From Marinimicrobium alkaliphilum (GTDB taxonomy: Bacteria; Pseudomonadota; Gammaproteobacteria; Pseudomonadales; Cellvibrionaceae): a stretch of 64,000 nucleotides of DNA. Positions 1 to 7,949 of this stretch are shown piece by piece. The stretch covers positions 62,001 to 126,000 of the forward strand of contig NZ_QGMQ01000005.1 in the NCBI RefSeq assembly GCF_003259155.1, given 5' to 3'. The position numbers and the translations under genes are program-made. The notes beneath the pieces were generated by a model. The model was not told the origin of the DNA and did no database searches. It saw nothing but the letters and a program-made list of their open reading frames with translations. Position 1 is the first letter of the stretch, and the number at the start of each line of letters is the position of its first letter.

Positions 1-206
1 TGTTCCCGTCACTACCCGAGGGCGTCAACGGTACCAACGTTGCTCTGCGACTACTGAAAGAAACCGGCGTATGTACCATTCCGGGCGAAACCTTTGGTCA
101 CAGTTGTACCAACGCGATCAGGCTCAGTTACTCCACCTCGCTCGACAAAATCGAAGAGGCCTTTGAGCGTATAATTCCGTGGTTTGAAAAGCAGGACTTT
201 GAATGA
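1..206 (+). CDS. PLP-dependent aminotransferase, C-terminal end (partial)
   Basis: Only the last 67 or so codons are present; the gene starts before the window. The reading frame runs from position 3 to the TGA at 204-206. The tail shows the pattern of class I/II aminotransferases (aspartate/alanine type): a PGETFG segment, then RLSYSTS, whose Arg is normally the one binding the substrate alpha-carboxylate, then a closing helix (IEEAFERI). Such enzymes are cytoplasmic and move amino groups between amino acids and 2-oxo acids; the substrate cannot be told from this piece. It converges on the substrate-binding protein gene, with a hairpin between them. The family call is fairly safe, the exact enzyme is not. 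Confidence 0.75.
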   Translation, partial: FPSLPEGVNGTNVALRLLKETGVCTIPGETFGHSCTNAIRLSYSTSLDKIEEAFERIIPWFEKQDFE

Positions 207-228
207 TGCCCCGACGTCGGTCGGGGCA
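207..228. terminator. Hairpin between convergent genes
   Basis: A perfect 9-bp inverted repeat (TGCCCCGAC / GTCGGGGCA) with a 4-nt loop begins at the base after the aminotransferase stop codon. It lies between two convergent genes and could end transcription from both sides. There is no real U-run on either side, so termination strength is uncertain. Confidence 0.55.
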
Positions 229-246
229 TTCACGAAAAGCGGACGG

Positions 247-1323
247 TTACAGCTCGCCGTCTGCCGCCATCTGGACATAGGTGGGATCGAAACGCAGCTT
301 GATATTGTTGGCATTGCCAAGCACTGAGTCGTCCGGGAATTGAATACCCACCACATCCGGGCTGGGCGCCGAATCGCCGAGCAAGCCGTGCTCAAAAGAA
401 AACTGGCGCACCAGATCCATAGTGGTACTCAGTTGGTCGCTGGTGGAAAATTCCAGCAGCGTGTCAGCGGTGTAGAACAGCTCGGTCTGAGTCAGCTGGA
501 ACTGATAGTTCTCGAGACTGGTGCCTGCGGCTTCCGCCATAAACGTCAACGCCTCAATCGCGCGCTCATCACCACCCCGCATGATGGCCAGGGTTTCCAG
601 CCAGGCGCCTACCAGCGCCTTGCCCAATTCCGGATGCGCTTCCAGGACCTCGGTTTTTACCGCCATCATGTCAATGATTTCACCCGGTATCTGGGAAGAG
701 TCAAACACTTCCAGTGCATTCGGGTACTGATCTTTCACGATACTCAACTGCGGATTCCAGATCGCCGCGGCGGTAACGCCGGGGGTCATGAAGGCACTCA
801 CGGCATCCGCATCGGAGGTGTTCACCACGCGCACATCGCGCTCGGACATACCGTGACGATCGAGCCCCCGCGCCAACAGGTAGTGGGACACCGACAACTC
901 TACCAAGTGAACCTCACGCCCGCGAATGTCTTCAAAGCGCTCGGCGCTCTTCAACAGAATACCGTCGTTACCGTTGGAGTAATCACCCAGAATCAACCCG
1001 GTGGTGTCTACTCCGCTCGCCGCCGGAATGGTGAGCGCGTCCATATTGGTCATGCCGCAGGCGTCGATATCCCCGGCGGTAAACTGGTTGATGGACTCGA
1101 TATAATCATTGAACTGAATGACTTCGATCTTGATGCCATACTTGTCGGCCCACTTGTCGACAATGCCGAACTCATCGGCATAGGCCCAGGGCATCCAGCC
1201 CGCGTAGATGGTCCAGGCCATCTTGAAGCTGGGACGGTCGTCGGCAAGCGCCGCGCCACTGGTAAGCATCAGCGCTGACAGCGCCAGAACAAGGCTACGA
1301 AAAAACAACGTGACAGATTTCAT
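247..1323 (-). CDS. ABC-type periplasmic substrate-binding protein (nitrate/taurine/urea-carboxylase-region type)
   Basis: 358 residues with a clear signal peptide (KSVTLFFRSLVLALSALML, cleavage near ALADD). The mature part begins with a FKMAWTIYAGWMPWAYADE segment and carries CGMTNMDAL and AAAIWNPQLS. These resemble the NMT1/SsuA-like binding proteins, most closely the subgroup found beside urea carboxylase genes (TIGR03427-like). Expected role: capture of a small nitrogen or sulfur compound in the periplasm. No permease or ATPase gene is nearby. It is the last gene of an operon whose first two genes encode an oxygenase and an unrecognised protein. The ATG follows an AAAGGGG ribosome site. 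The fold call is strong, the ligand is unknown. Confidence 0.8.
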   Translation of the reverse strand: MKSVTLFFRSLVLALSALMLTSGAALADDRPSFKMAWTIYAGWMPWAYADEFGIVDKWADKYGIKIEVIQFNDYIESINQFTAGDIDACGMTNMDALTIPAASGVDTTGLILGDYSNGNDGILLKSAERFEDIRGREVHLVELSVSHYLLARGLDRHGMSERDVRVVNTSDADAVSAFMTPGVTAAAIWNPQLSIVKDQYPNALEVFDSSQIPGEIIDMMAVKTEVLEAHPELGKALVGAWLETLAIMRGGDERAIEALTFMAEAAGTSLENYQFQLTQTELFYTADTLLEFSTSDQLSTTMDLVRQFSFEHGLLGDSAPSPDVVGIQFPDDSVLGNANNIKLRFDPTYVQMAADGEL

Positions 1324-1350
1324 GATTAACCCCTTTCGGTGAAGGAAATG

Positions 1351-2295
1351 TTACTGCACGACGCGGGTGTAACGCGTCAGTGTTTGAGTTTCTTGTTGAT
1401 ACCAGCGCTCAGACTCCGGCGAGGTCGGCGTCGACTGGTTGAAATCACACAGTGGCTCCACGGTGTCGACATCGAACACTCGCTCGCATAGAACGCCGTC
1501 GACGGACAAGCGCTGTACCAGTTGGCCCGTTTCCGCCCGCCACGCAAAGCCATCGAGCGGCAACAGGGATTCGCCCGCCCGCCCAGGACGGGTGCTCAGA
1601 AAAATCTCATAGCCCTCATTCAGATCCCCGCGCGCCACGGAGGTTTCGGCACCGAACAGGGCCGACAGCTGCTCGGCATTGCCCACATACTGGTCGGCGA
1701 GTTCCCGCAGATAATTCGGTGAGGGCGCGGCGATCGGGTTGGCGCGCCCCAGCACCAGGGCGGCGTAGTCGCCGCACAAAATCAGACCGCCACCGCGATG
1801 ACGCACATGTCCGGTTTCACACTCGCGCTCATGGATCAAACGCAAACCCACGAGGGGCCCCGGCGCCGACACCTGCAAGCGCCAGTCTTCAACGTAGGCA
1901 CCGCTGGGCGAGAACTCGATCATGCAATTGCCAATGCGGCGCAACTGCGCCGGTTCCTGCCAGCGGTTGTGCAACTGGTGCGAGGTATCGTTTTGCCAAC
2001 TCAACAACTCATCGCGCCACTCGCAAGGGGCTTCCCAGCCTTCGTAATCGGCCAGTACCTGCAACTCCTCCCGGGAGTACGCCGCCCAGGGTTTCGCGGG
2101 CAATTGCTCGCACACCTTGGGTAGGCGCAGATCGATGGTGAAGTTACGACTCTGAAACCAGCACACATGGGTATCCGTGTCGGTCTGGCCGTTGTAGAAA
2201 CTGATCGCGTAACGTTTGTAGTAGCCCAACATCCAGTCGGGTACGCCAGTGGCCGCGGCGTGCGGATAGTGTGTCAACAGTTGCCGAATGTGCAT
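1351..2295 (-). CDS. Conserved-looking hypothetical protein in oxygenase/binding-protein operon
   Basis: 314 residues, soluble, no signal peptide or membrane segment. I do not recognise the family. Visible features: many aromatic residues near the N-terminus (DWMLGYYKRYAISFYNG, HVCWFQSRNFTIDLRLP), a central stretch that looks like alternating beta strands (CMIEFSPSGAYVEDWRLQV, GLILCGDYAALVLGR), and a C-terminal strand-rich part. This could fit a calycin-like barrel, but that is a guess. The frame is open from a TTG at 2301; the ATG at 2295 is preferred because GGAGG lies 10 bases before it. The upstream oxygenase gene ends 2 bases away, so translation is probably coupled. Context suggests it acts on the same substrate as the oxygenase. 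Confidence 0.7.
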   Translation of the reverse strand: MHIRQLLTHYPHAAATGVPDWMLGYYKRYAISFYNGQTDTDTHVCWFQSRNFTIDLRLPKVCEQLPAKPWAAYSREELQVLADYEGWEAPCEWRDELLSWQNDTSHQLHNRWQEPAQLRRIGNCMIEFSPSGAYVEDWRLQVSAPGPLVGLRLIHERECETGHVRHRGGGLILCGDYAALVLGRANPIAAPSPNYLRELADQYVGNAEQLSALFGAETSVARGDLNEGYEIFLSTRPGRAGESLLPLDGFAWRAETGQLVQRLSVDGVLCERVFDVDTVEPLCDFNQSTPTSPESERWYQQETQTLTRYTRVVQ

Positions 2296-2297
2296 AC

Positions 2298-3365
2298 TCA
2301 ACGCGCCTCCGGCCCAAAGGATGACAACCCGAGGGCCTTCTCCGGCAGTGTGATATCACCCCTGGCTAAACGCTCTTTCAAGTAGCGGAAGGTTTGCGCA
2401 GTCTGCGCGTACAGGTGATCGCCACACACCACGGGCTGATAACGGCTATCGCCATCATCAGAAAATTCACTGAGCGGTTCGATCACAGTGTCGTAATCAC
2501 AGGCACAGAAAAACGGAAACGAGTAGCGCTCCTCAGCCACTTTGCGGACCCGGTGAGAGGTGGCGAGGAAGCGGCCGTTACTGAGCACTTCCAACATGTC
2601 ACCGATATTGATAACGAAGGCCCCCTCCACCAGTGGAACATCAATCCAATCGCCGGCACCGTTAAGCACTTCAAGTCCCGGCGCGGTGGGCAACAACACC
2701 GTGAAGCATTCGTAATCAGTGTGGGCACCGATGCCGGGACGATCGTCCTGGGCGTCCGGGTTGTGGGGGTAATGAATCAGGCGCAACTGGCTCGGTGGGT
2801 TTTTTGCGCACTCGACCAGACGGTTTTCGTCCAGGCCAAGGGCCAACGCAAAGCCCCTGAACAGATCCTGACTGAGTGCAAACACCTGATCGTAATAGGC
2901 CTTGATATCCCGCTTGAAGCCGGGAGAATCAGGCCACTGGGTTGGTCCCAGCATGGGGCGGCGACCCACGTCCGGACGGTAATCAAAATTCACATCGTAG
3001 GTTTCTTTGTGATCCACCACCGCATAGGCGCTGTCACTGCCAAACTGCTCTTCACCCTCGGGCACATAGCCGCTGTGATTGACCGACTGGCCAATGTAGT
3101 GGCGCATCTTTTCAGTCAGGGGTTGGTCGAAGTAGGCGCGGGTGGTGTCAAGCAAGGACGCGATCACCGCAGCATCGACGCCGTGACCGGTCACGTAGAG
3201 AAAGCCGACTTCGCGCGCGGCGCGGCCGAGTTGTTCCGCCACCGCCTGTCGGGCAGCGGGGTCGTCAGCGCGCAGATCCCGAATATCAACCAGAGGCAGC
3301 TCGGTAAATGCCCGATGGCCGCTGGCGTTGTCTGCCGGGGATTGAAGGGGTTGTACTTGTGCCAC
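2298..3365 (-). CDS. Isopenicillin N synthase-family Fe(II)/2-oxoglutarate-dependent oxygenase
   Basis: 355 residues. The N-terminal half has the DIOX_N pattern (LPLVDIRDL, GFLYVTGHG); the C-terminal half carries the Fe(II) site as HTDYECF (HxD) and a distal His in ATSHRV, followed by RYSFPFF, the RxS motif that binds the 2-oxo acid carboxylate. All catalytic residues are present, so it should be an active cytoplasmic oxygenase. The substrate is unknown. It starts with GTG, supported by GGGAGG 5 bases upstream, and is the first gene of an operon with the unrecognised protein and the orphan binding protein. Oxidation of an imported nitrogenous compound is a reasonable inference, not shown. Confidence 0.85.
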   Translation of the reverse strand: MAQVQPLQSPADNASGHRAFTELPLVDIRDLRADDPAARQAVAEQLGRAAREVGFLYVTGHGVDAAVIASLLDTTRAYFDQPLTEKMRHYIGQSVNHSGYVPEGEEQFGSDSAYAVVDHKETYDVNFDYRPDVGRRPMLGPTQWPDSPGFKRDIKAYYDQVFALSQDLFRGFALALGLDENRLVECAKNPPSQLRLIHYPHNPDAQDDRPGIGAHTDYECFTVLLPTAPGLEVLNGAGDWIDVPLVEGAFVINIGDMLEVLSNGRFLATSHRVRKVAEERYSFPFFCACDYDTVIEPLSEFSDDGDSRYQPVVCGDHLYAQTAQTFRYLKERLARGDITLPEKALGLSSFGPEAR

Positions 3366-3631
3366 GATAACCTCCCAATAAATGCAAAGCGTTATCTGGC
3401 CGTCCAGAGAAGTTAGCGCGGCGTGCGCCCCGGGCCGTCCCGGTAGTGTATGAATGATTCTGCAAAGTCCGAACCAGACTTTAAAACTGACCAGCTTTCA
3501 GCAGCTTAGCAATACCCGTGCTATGCTCGTTGAGAATAAGTCCACAACGCATGCCCCGCCTCGGCGCGACCGTGCGTGGTAATGGGGCACAGATCCAGTG
3601 CCCCCGTTCACGATTCATAAGAGAGAGTGTT

Positions 3632-3964
3632 ATGCCCATCCCCGTGTTCGAAGCCTCCAGTACCCTCGAAGCACAAATGATCATCAACCTACTGGATCAA
3701 CATGACATTGCCGCCGAAATGGACGGCGAATACCTTCAGGGCGGTGTTGGCGAGCTGCAGGCCATGGGGATCGTGCGCGTGCTGGTCAACGAGCGGGACT
3801 ATGGCGCCGCCCAACGGGTGGTGGAAGACTGGAACGCCCAGCAACCGGAGAGCGAGCCCGGTGCCAACACCGCCCTGCGCTCGTCGTCATGGAATGTCGG
3901 GTCACTGATCCTCGGAATGCTTTTGGGGTCGGCCCTGATGCTGATTTTCTGCCACGCCACCTGA
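3632..3964 (+). CDS. DUF2007-family putative signal-transducing protein with C-terminal membrane anchor
   Basis: 110 residues. The N-terminal 65 residues match the DUF2007 pattern: FEASSTLEAQMIINLLDQHDIAAEMDGEYLQGG, an alternation resembling the GlnB-like fold, ending in VRVLVNERDY. A single hydrophobic segment near the C-terminus (GSLILGMLLGSALMLIF) should anchor it in the inner membrane. The frame is open from 3518, but the ATG at 3632, preceded by GAGAGAG, fits the family start. The gene stands alone between two unrelated neighbours. The function of DUF2007 proteins is not established; they are often called signal transducing without direct evidence. Confidence 0.75.
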   Translation: MPIPVFEASSTLEAQMIINLLDQHDIAAEMDGEYLQGGVGELQAMGIVRVLVNERDYGAAQRVVEDWNAQQPESEPGANTALRSSSWNVGSLILGMLLGSALMLIFCHAT

Positions 3965-4136
3965 CAGAGCAAACTGTAAAGCTTCCCGACAGGTCATTGG
4001 CAGCTGCCATTATTAAAACTATACTTTTGTCGTCAAATGACACGAGCCCTCGCGCCGCCTCGCTCAGTCATTCGCCGTTTTTAGCTGTTCGGCCGTACAG
4101 TCCCAGGCGGGCACCACGTTACCGGAAGGATTAGCC

Positions 4137-6326
4137 ATGCATTCAGGAAAGAAGCTCCCCCTGACCCTCGCACTCCTGTGCTCCATCGGCGTGTTCACCA
4201 CTGCGTGCAGCAGCGGCGGCTCCGGCAGTGACCCGACCCCTCCTCCGGCCGGAAGCAATGGCAACAGTGAGCCTGGCGATAACGACGAGCCGGGCGATAA
4301 CGAGCCTGGAGACGATGAGCCGGGGGACGAAGAGCCGGGCGATGATGAACCCGGTGACGACGAGCCCGGTGATGACGAGCCCGGTGACGACGAGCCAGGC
4401 AATGATGCGCCGGGTGGTGACGAGCCGGGCGATGATGTGCCGGGTGACGATGAACCCGGTGACGACGAACCCGGGGACGATGAACCCGGTGATGACGAGC
4501 CCGGTGATGACGAGCCCGGTGACGACGAGCCAGGGGACGACGAAGAGCCGGGCACCAAGGACCCGGGCGGCATTCCCGACCGGGGCGGCGATCCCGGCCT
4601 GCCGCTGTCAAACTGGACCTGGGTCTACCCACAGCCGGTAGGCTACAACCTGAATGCGGTGATGGCGGATGCCAACCGCTTTATCGCTATTGGCAGCCGC
4701 GGCTCCCTGCTGAGCTCTCCCGATGGCGAATTGTGGGACGTACAGCACCTGGGCGGCGCCGCCTTGCGGGCCATCAGCTATAACGGCGCGCGCTATGTGG
4801 TCGTGGGCGGCGACGCCAGCACGACCTCGGGCGGCATCATCTACTACAGCGATGACGGCGAGACCTGGGAACGCGCAGCCCGCGACCTTCAGACCGGCTC
4901 ACTCAATGCCGTCACCTGGACCGGGCTCGATTTTATCGCGGCGGGTCTGGAACCCGATACGCACCTGCGCAGCAGCGATGGTGAGACCTGGGACAAAATC
5001 ACCAGCGGCCCCAGTATCCCGGCCGAAACGCTCGCGGCCTACGGCGGCACGCTAGTGGCCGGCGGCCCAGGAGCCCTGTACCGCAGTCTGGATGGTGGCG
5101 ACACCTGGAGCGCGGTATTGACCCTCGAAGAGACCTCCGGCAGCTTCTATGCGCTCCAGGCGGACAACGACCAATTTGTCGCGGTCGGCTCCGCCAGTGT
5201 GGGCGGATTCAGTACCAGCCCCGATGGCGGCGACTGGAGCACCGAAGAGAACGACACCGCCTATACCACCAACAGCGCCGACGGTCGCTTTACCGCTGTG
5301 ATCCGCACCGGCGACGACTACTGGCTGACCGACCGCGATGGCCGCGTGCACCGACGAGAAGGCGAACTACCCAACTGGTCTCTCCAGTCAAGCAAGCTCG
5401 CCTCTGACCTTAACGGCATCGCACATCTCAATGGCACCTTCCTCACCGTTGGCACCGCCGGGGCACTTTGGCGCAGCGACAACGGCAGCGACTGGGACGA
5501 CCAGAAAACGGAAAGCATGGATGCCGGCAACGATCTGCGCGCCCTGGCGGCAAACAATGGCGGCCGCCTGGTTGCCGTAGGCGACGAACGGCTCTTCTAC
5601 TCGGACGATGGCGATAGCTGGAGCGCGGGTACGATCGACAGCGCAGGGTTTTTCAACACCGCCGCCTGGACCGGCTCCTACTACGTCGCAGCAGGCGTTT
5701 TTGCAATCGCCTTCAGCACTGACGGCATCGAGTGGACGCGCAGCACCGGTGATATCGCCTACACATTTTCAGCTGTCGCAGGCGGCGGCAATCACTGGCT
5801 GGCACTGAAAAGTAACCCCAACAGCCAGGACCCACTGGTCAGCTGTACCCCCGCCAGCTGCGCTACCCTGGATGCCGGGCTCGATAACCTGCGCCAACTG
5901 ATTCACGACGGCGAACGCTACTGGGTGCTCAATGGCGACGGCTTTGTGCATAACAGCGATGACGGCAACCAGTGGCAACCCGCGGGTCAACCACTGACCG
6001 GGAATGCCCGTCTGCTTGCCGCCACCGATGAGATCGTCATCGTGGCCGCCAATACCGACACCCAAAACAACACCCGTTACACCACGGACGGCGGTGTCAC
6101 CTGGCAGCACGCGAGCTTCCCAAGCAATGTTCAGATCACTGGCGCCAGCCTGACCAGCGACGGCGAAGGCTTCTTCCTCTACGACAACAGCCGCAGCACT
6201 CTGTGGCGCAGCAGCGACGGTGCCAGCTGGAGTGCCGAGCGCATGCCCCACTACATCAACAGCCTGGCGCGGGTGGGAGCGCAGGTCTTCATCATCAACC
6301 TGAACGGCCACGTCCTGCGCCAGTAG
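4137..6326 (+). CDS. Asp-box beta-propeller lipoprotein with acidic DEPGD repeat linker
   Basis: 729 residues. A signal peptide ends in TTAC, an acceptable though not ideal lipobox. Next comes an acidic low-complexity linker (about residues 45-140) made of tandem DEPGD units. The rest is a repeat domain with about eleven Asp-box motifs of the form S-x-D-G-x-x-W (SDDGETW, SSDGETW, SDDGDSW, STDGIEW and similar), each followed by a beta strand. Asp-boxes are typical of sialidase-like and YCF48-like propellers, where they are structural and do not by themselves give an activity. Likely a surface or periplasmic propeller on a flexible stalk. GGAAGGA precedes the ATG. No linked enzyme gene; the role is unknown. 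Confidence 0.8.
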   Translation: MHSGKKLPLTLALLCSIGVFTTACSSGGSGSDPTPPPAGSNGNSEPGDNDEPGDNEPGDDEPGDEEPGDDEPGDDEPGDDEPGDDEPGNDAPGGDEPGDDVPGDDEPGDDEPGDDEPGDDEPGDDEPGDDEPGDDEEPGTKDPGGIPDRGGDPGLPLSNWTWVYPQPVGYNLNAVMADANRFIAIGSRGSLLSSPDGELWDVQHLGGAALRAISYNGARYVVVGGDASTTSGGIIYYSDDGETWERAARDLQTGSLNAVTWTGLDFIAAGLEPDTHLRSSDGETWDKITSGPSIPAETLAAYGGTLVAGGPGALYRSLDGGDTWSAVLTLEETSGSFYALQADNDQFVAVGSASVGGFSTSPDGGDWSTEENDTAYTTNSADGRFTAVIRTGDDYWLTDRDGRVHRREGELPNWSLQSSKLASDLNGIAHLNGTFLTVGTAGALWRSDNGSDWDDQKTESMDAGNDLRALAANNGGRLVAVGDERLFYSDDGDSWSAGTIDSAGFFNTAAWTGSYYVAAGVFAIAFSTDGIEWTRSTGDIAYTFSAVAGGGNHWLALKSNPNSQDPLVSCTPASCATLDAGLDNLRQLIHDGERYWVLNGDGFVHNSDDGNQWQPAGQPLTGNARLLAATDEIVIVAANTDTQNNTRYTTDGGVTWQHASFPSNVQITGASLTSDGEGFFLYDNSRSTLWRSSDGASWSAERMPHYINSLARVGAQVFIINLNGHVLRQ
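4269..4553 (+). repeat. In-frame tandem 15-bp repeats coding DEPGD
   Basis: About 285 bases of tandem, slightly diverged units close to GACGAGCCCGGTGAT, each coding Asp-Glu-Pro-Gly-Asp. All units are multiples of three, so expansion or contraction would change linker length without breaking the frame. Diverged copies (GATGCGCCGGGTGGT, GATGTGCCGGGT) interrupt the array. Confidence 0.9.
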
Positions 6327-6389
6327 CGGTCGTCAAACTGGTATACTGCCGCGCTCAGCACCGGAACCCACCCTGGCCAGAGGCGTGCA

Positions 6390-7577
6390 GTGAAGCGTTA
6401 TGAAGTGATTGTGATTGGCGGCGGCGCCGCCGGCCTGATGTGCGCCGCCACCGCCGGGCAGCGCGGCCGCTCGGTGGCCGTGCTCGACCACGCCAACAAA
6501 GTGGGCAAAAAAATCCTCATGTCCGGGGGTGGGCGCTGCAATTTTACCAACTACGACGTTGAGCCAGAAAACTTCCTGTCCGCCAACCCGCACTTCTGCA
6601 AATCCGCCCTGAGCCGCTATACCCCCTGGGACTTTATCGCCCTGGTCAGCCGCTACAACCTGGCCTGGCACGAGAAAACCCTGGGGCAACTCTTCTGCGA
6701 CAACAAAGCCAAAGACATTCTCAACATCCTCTTGGCTGAATGCGAAGCGGGTCAGGTCGACATACGGACCCACTGCAGCATCGAGTCCGTTGCCAAGGCC
6801 GACGATGGCGACGGCTTTGTGCTGGCCACCACCCAAGGAGACATCGCCTGCCAGTCCCTGGTGATCGCCACCGGCGGCCTGTCCATCCCCACGATGGGCG
6901 CCACCGGCTTTGGCTACGACCTGGCCAAACAATTCGGCCTGCGAATCACCCCCCGCCACGCGGCCCTGGTGCCCTTTACCCTCAAAGGTGAACCGCTTGA
7001 GCTGGCCCAGTCCCTGGCGGGCGTCGCCCTGCCCGTGCGCGCCACCTGCAACGGCCAGGCCTTCAGTGAAGCCCTGCTGTTTACCCACAAGGGCCTGAGC
7101 GGCCCCGCCACCCTGCAAATCTCCAACTACTGGCAACCCGGCGACACCCTGAAGATCGACTTTATGCCCGGCACCGACCTGGGCCAGCAGGTACGCCACT
7201 GGCAACAGCAGGGCCAGAAAAGCGAACTGCGCACCCTGCTCAGCCAGACCCTGCCCAAACGTTTCGTCAGCGCCTGGCTGGAACGCATCAACCTCGACAA
7301 CAAAGCCCTCGCCCAACTGAGCAATGCCGACATCGACGCCCTGGCCCAAGCCTTCAACCGCTGGCCCTGCACGCCCGCAGGCACCGAGGGCTACCGCACC
7401 GCCGAAGTCACCAAAGGCGGCGTCAACACCGATGACGTTTCCTCCAAAACCTTCGAAGCCAAACACACCCCCGGCCTCTACCTGATCGGCGAAGTGCTCG
7501 ACGTCACCGGCTGGCTCGGCGGCTACAACTTCCAGTGGGCCTGGGCAAGCGGCTGGTGTGCAGGGCAGTACGTGTAA
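6390..7577 (+). CDS. HI0933/YhiN-family FAD-dependent oxidoreductase
   Basis: 395 residues, close to the usual length. It begins with a dinucleotide-binding Rossmann motif (VIVIGGGAAGLMCA, residues 5-18) and the family signature KKILMSGGGRCNFTN near residue 38-52. A second conserved region, VTKGGV, is near residue 340, and the FAD-closing segment GLYLIGEVLDVTGWLGGYNFQWAWASG lies at the end. The family is cytoplasmic; members include E. coli YhiN and BaiN-type reductases, with incompletely defined physiological substrates. It starts with GTG about 60 bases after the propeller lipoprotein gene. Family assignment is strong, reaction specificity unknown. Confidence 0.9.
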   Translation: MKRYEVIVIGGGAAGLMCAATAGQRGRSVAVLDHANKVGKKILMSGGGRCNFTNYDVEPENFLSANPHFCKSALSRYTPWDFIALVSRYNLAWHEKTLGQLFCDNKAKDILNILLAECEAGQVDIRTHCSIESVAKADDGDGFVLATTQGDIACQSLVIATGGLSIPTMGATGFGYDLAKQFGLRITPRHAALVPFTLKGEPLELAQSLAGVALPVRATCNGQAFSEALLFTHKGLSGPATLQISNYWQPGDTLKIDFMPGTDLGQQVRHWQQQGQKSELRTLLSQTLPKRFVSAWLERINLDNKALAQLSNADIDALAQAFNRWPCTPAGTEGYRTAEVTKGGVNTDDVSSKTFEAKHTPGLYLIGEVLDVTGWLGGYNFQWAWASGWCAGQYV

Positions 7578-7686
7578 AAACCGCAAGGTAAGCACTTACA
7601 CACCGGCTCGGCGGGACCTTTCCGTATAACTCCCACAACCGGAAATTCGCCGTTTTGGCCCAGTGCTCTTAGTTCCCGGAGTCTTT

Positions 7687-7833
7687 ATGCTCCCTTTTGT
7701 GTTCGGGCTGCCTGAGCAATTCATACACTTTATTGCTTTGTCCGTCGGCTTCACTTTAGTTTTATCATGTGGCGCTGCATTGTGGCTGATTAGACCGTGC
7801 CCCAAGAATGCGCCGCACCGGACAAGCCGGTGA
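7687..7833 (+). CDS. Possible small single-pass membrane protein (48 aa)
   Basis: An ATG with CCGGAG five bases upstream opens a 48-codon frame. It contains a hydrophobic stretch (IHFIALSVGFTLVLSCG, then AALWLI) followed by a basic tail (PCPKNAPHRTSR), the shape of a small inner-membrane protein with a cytoplasmic tail. No family is recognised and it could be chance. It lies in a region of relics, so it might also be part of a decayed gene. Confidence 0.25.
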   Translation: MLPFVFGLPEQFIHFIALSVGFTLVLSCGAALWLIRPCPKNAPHRTSR

Positions 7834-7916
7834 AAGCGGCTTTATGCGAAGGAGAGAATGAGCTTCCTTGAAGATTCGTGGGAAGAACACCTCTCTGTTC
7901 CAGTACTTCGCTTCTG

Positions 7917-7940
7917 AAAAATAAACCTGTCCCTTTAATG
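7917..7940 (-). repeat. GGGACAG-phrase, copy 1
   Basis: Read on the minus strand the sequence is CATTAAAGGGACAGGTTTAT followed by a T-run. It begins 10 bases after the stop of the RCC1 lipoprotein gene. It aligns with two further copies at 11221-11241 and 23258-23285, all in the same orientation. Confidence 0.5.
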
Positions 7941-7949
7941 ATTTTATCC

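Larger units (their letters stand above)
7578..7949. other. Intergenic region with possible tiny reading frames
   Basis: 372 bases without a confident gene. It holds GTAAGCACTTAC at 7588-7599, a near-palindrome similar to LacI-type operators, a possible 48-codon membrane peptide gene (7687-7833), a 19-codon frame at 7858-7917 with an AAGGAGAG ribosome site and no recognisable product, and a repeat phrase at 7917-7940. Base composition is lower in GC than the flanking genes. Confidence 0.5.

Noticed and set aside
2394-3416. 340-codon plus-strand frame opposite the oxygenase gene
   Set aside because: The minus-strand oxygenase has complete catalytic motifs, the opposing frame has none.
4269-4553. 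CRISPR-like regular repeats
   Set aside because: Units are contiguous 15-bp coding repeats with no spacers; they code an in-frame acidic linker.
6333-7595. Long minus-strand frame opposite the HI0933-family gene
   Set aside because: It mirrors the plus-strand gene, which has clear FAD motifs. The translated product is Gly/Ala/Val/Gln-rich with no motif; such frames are common opposite GC-rich genes.
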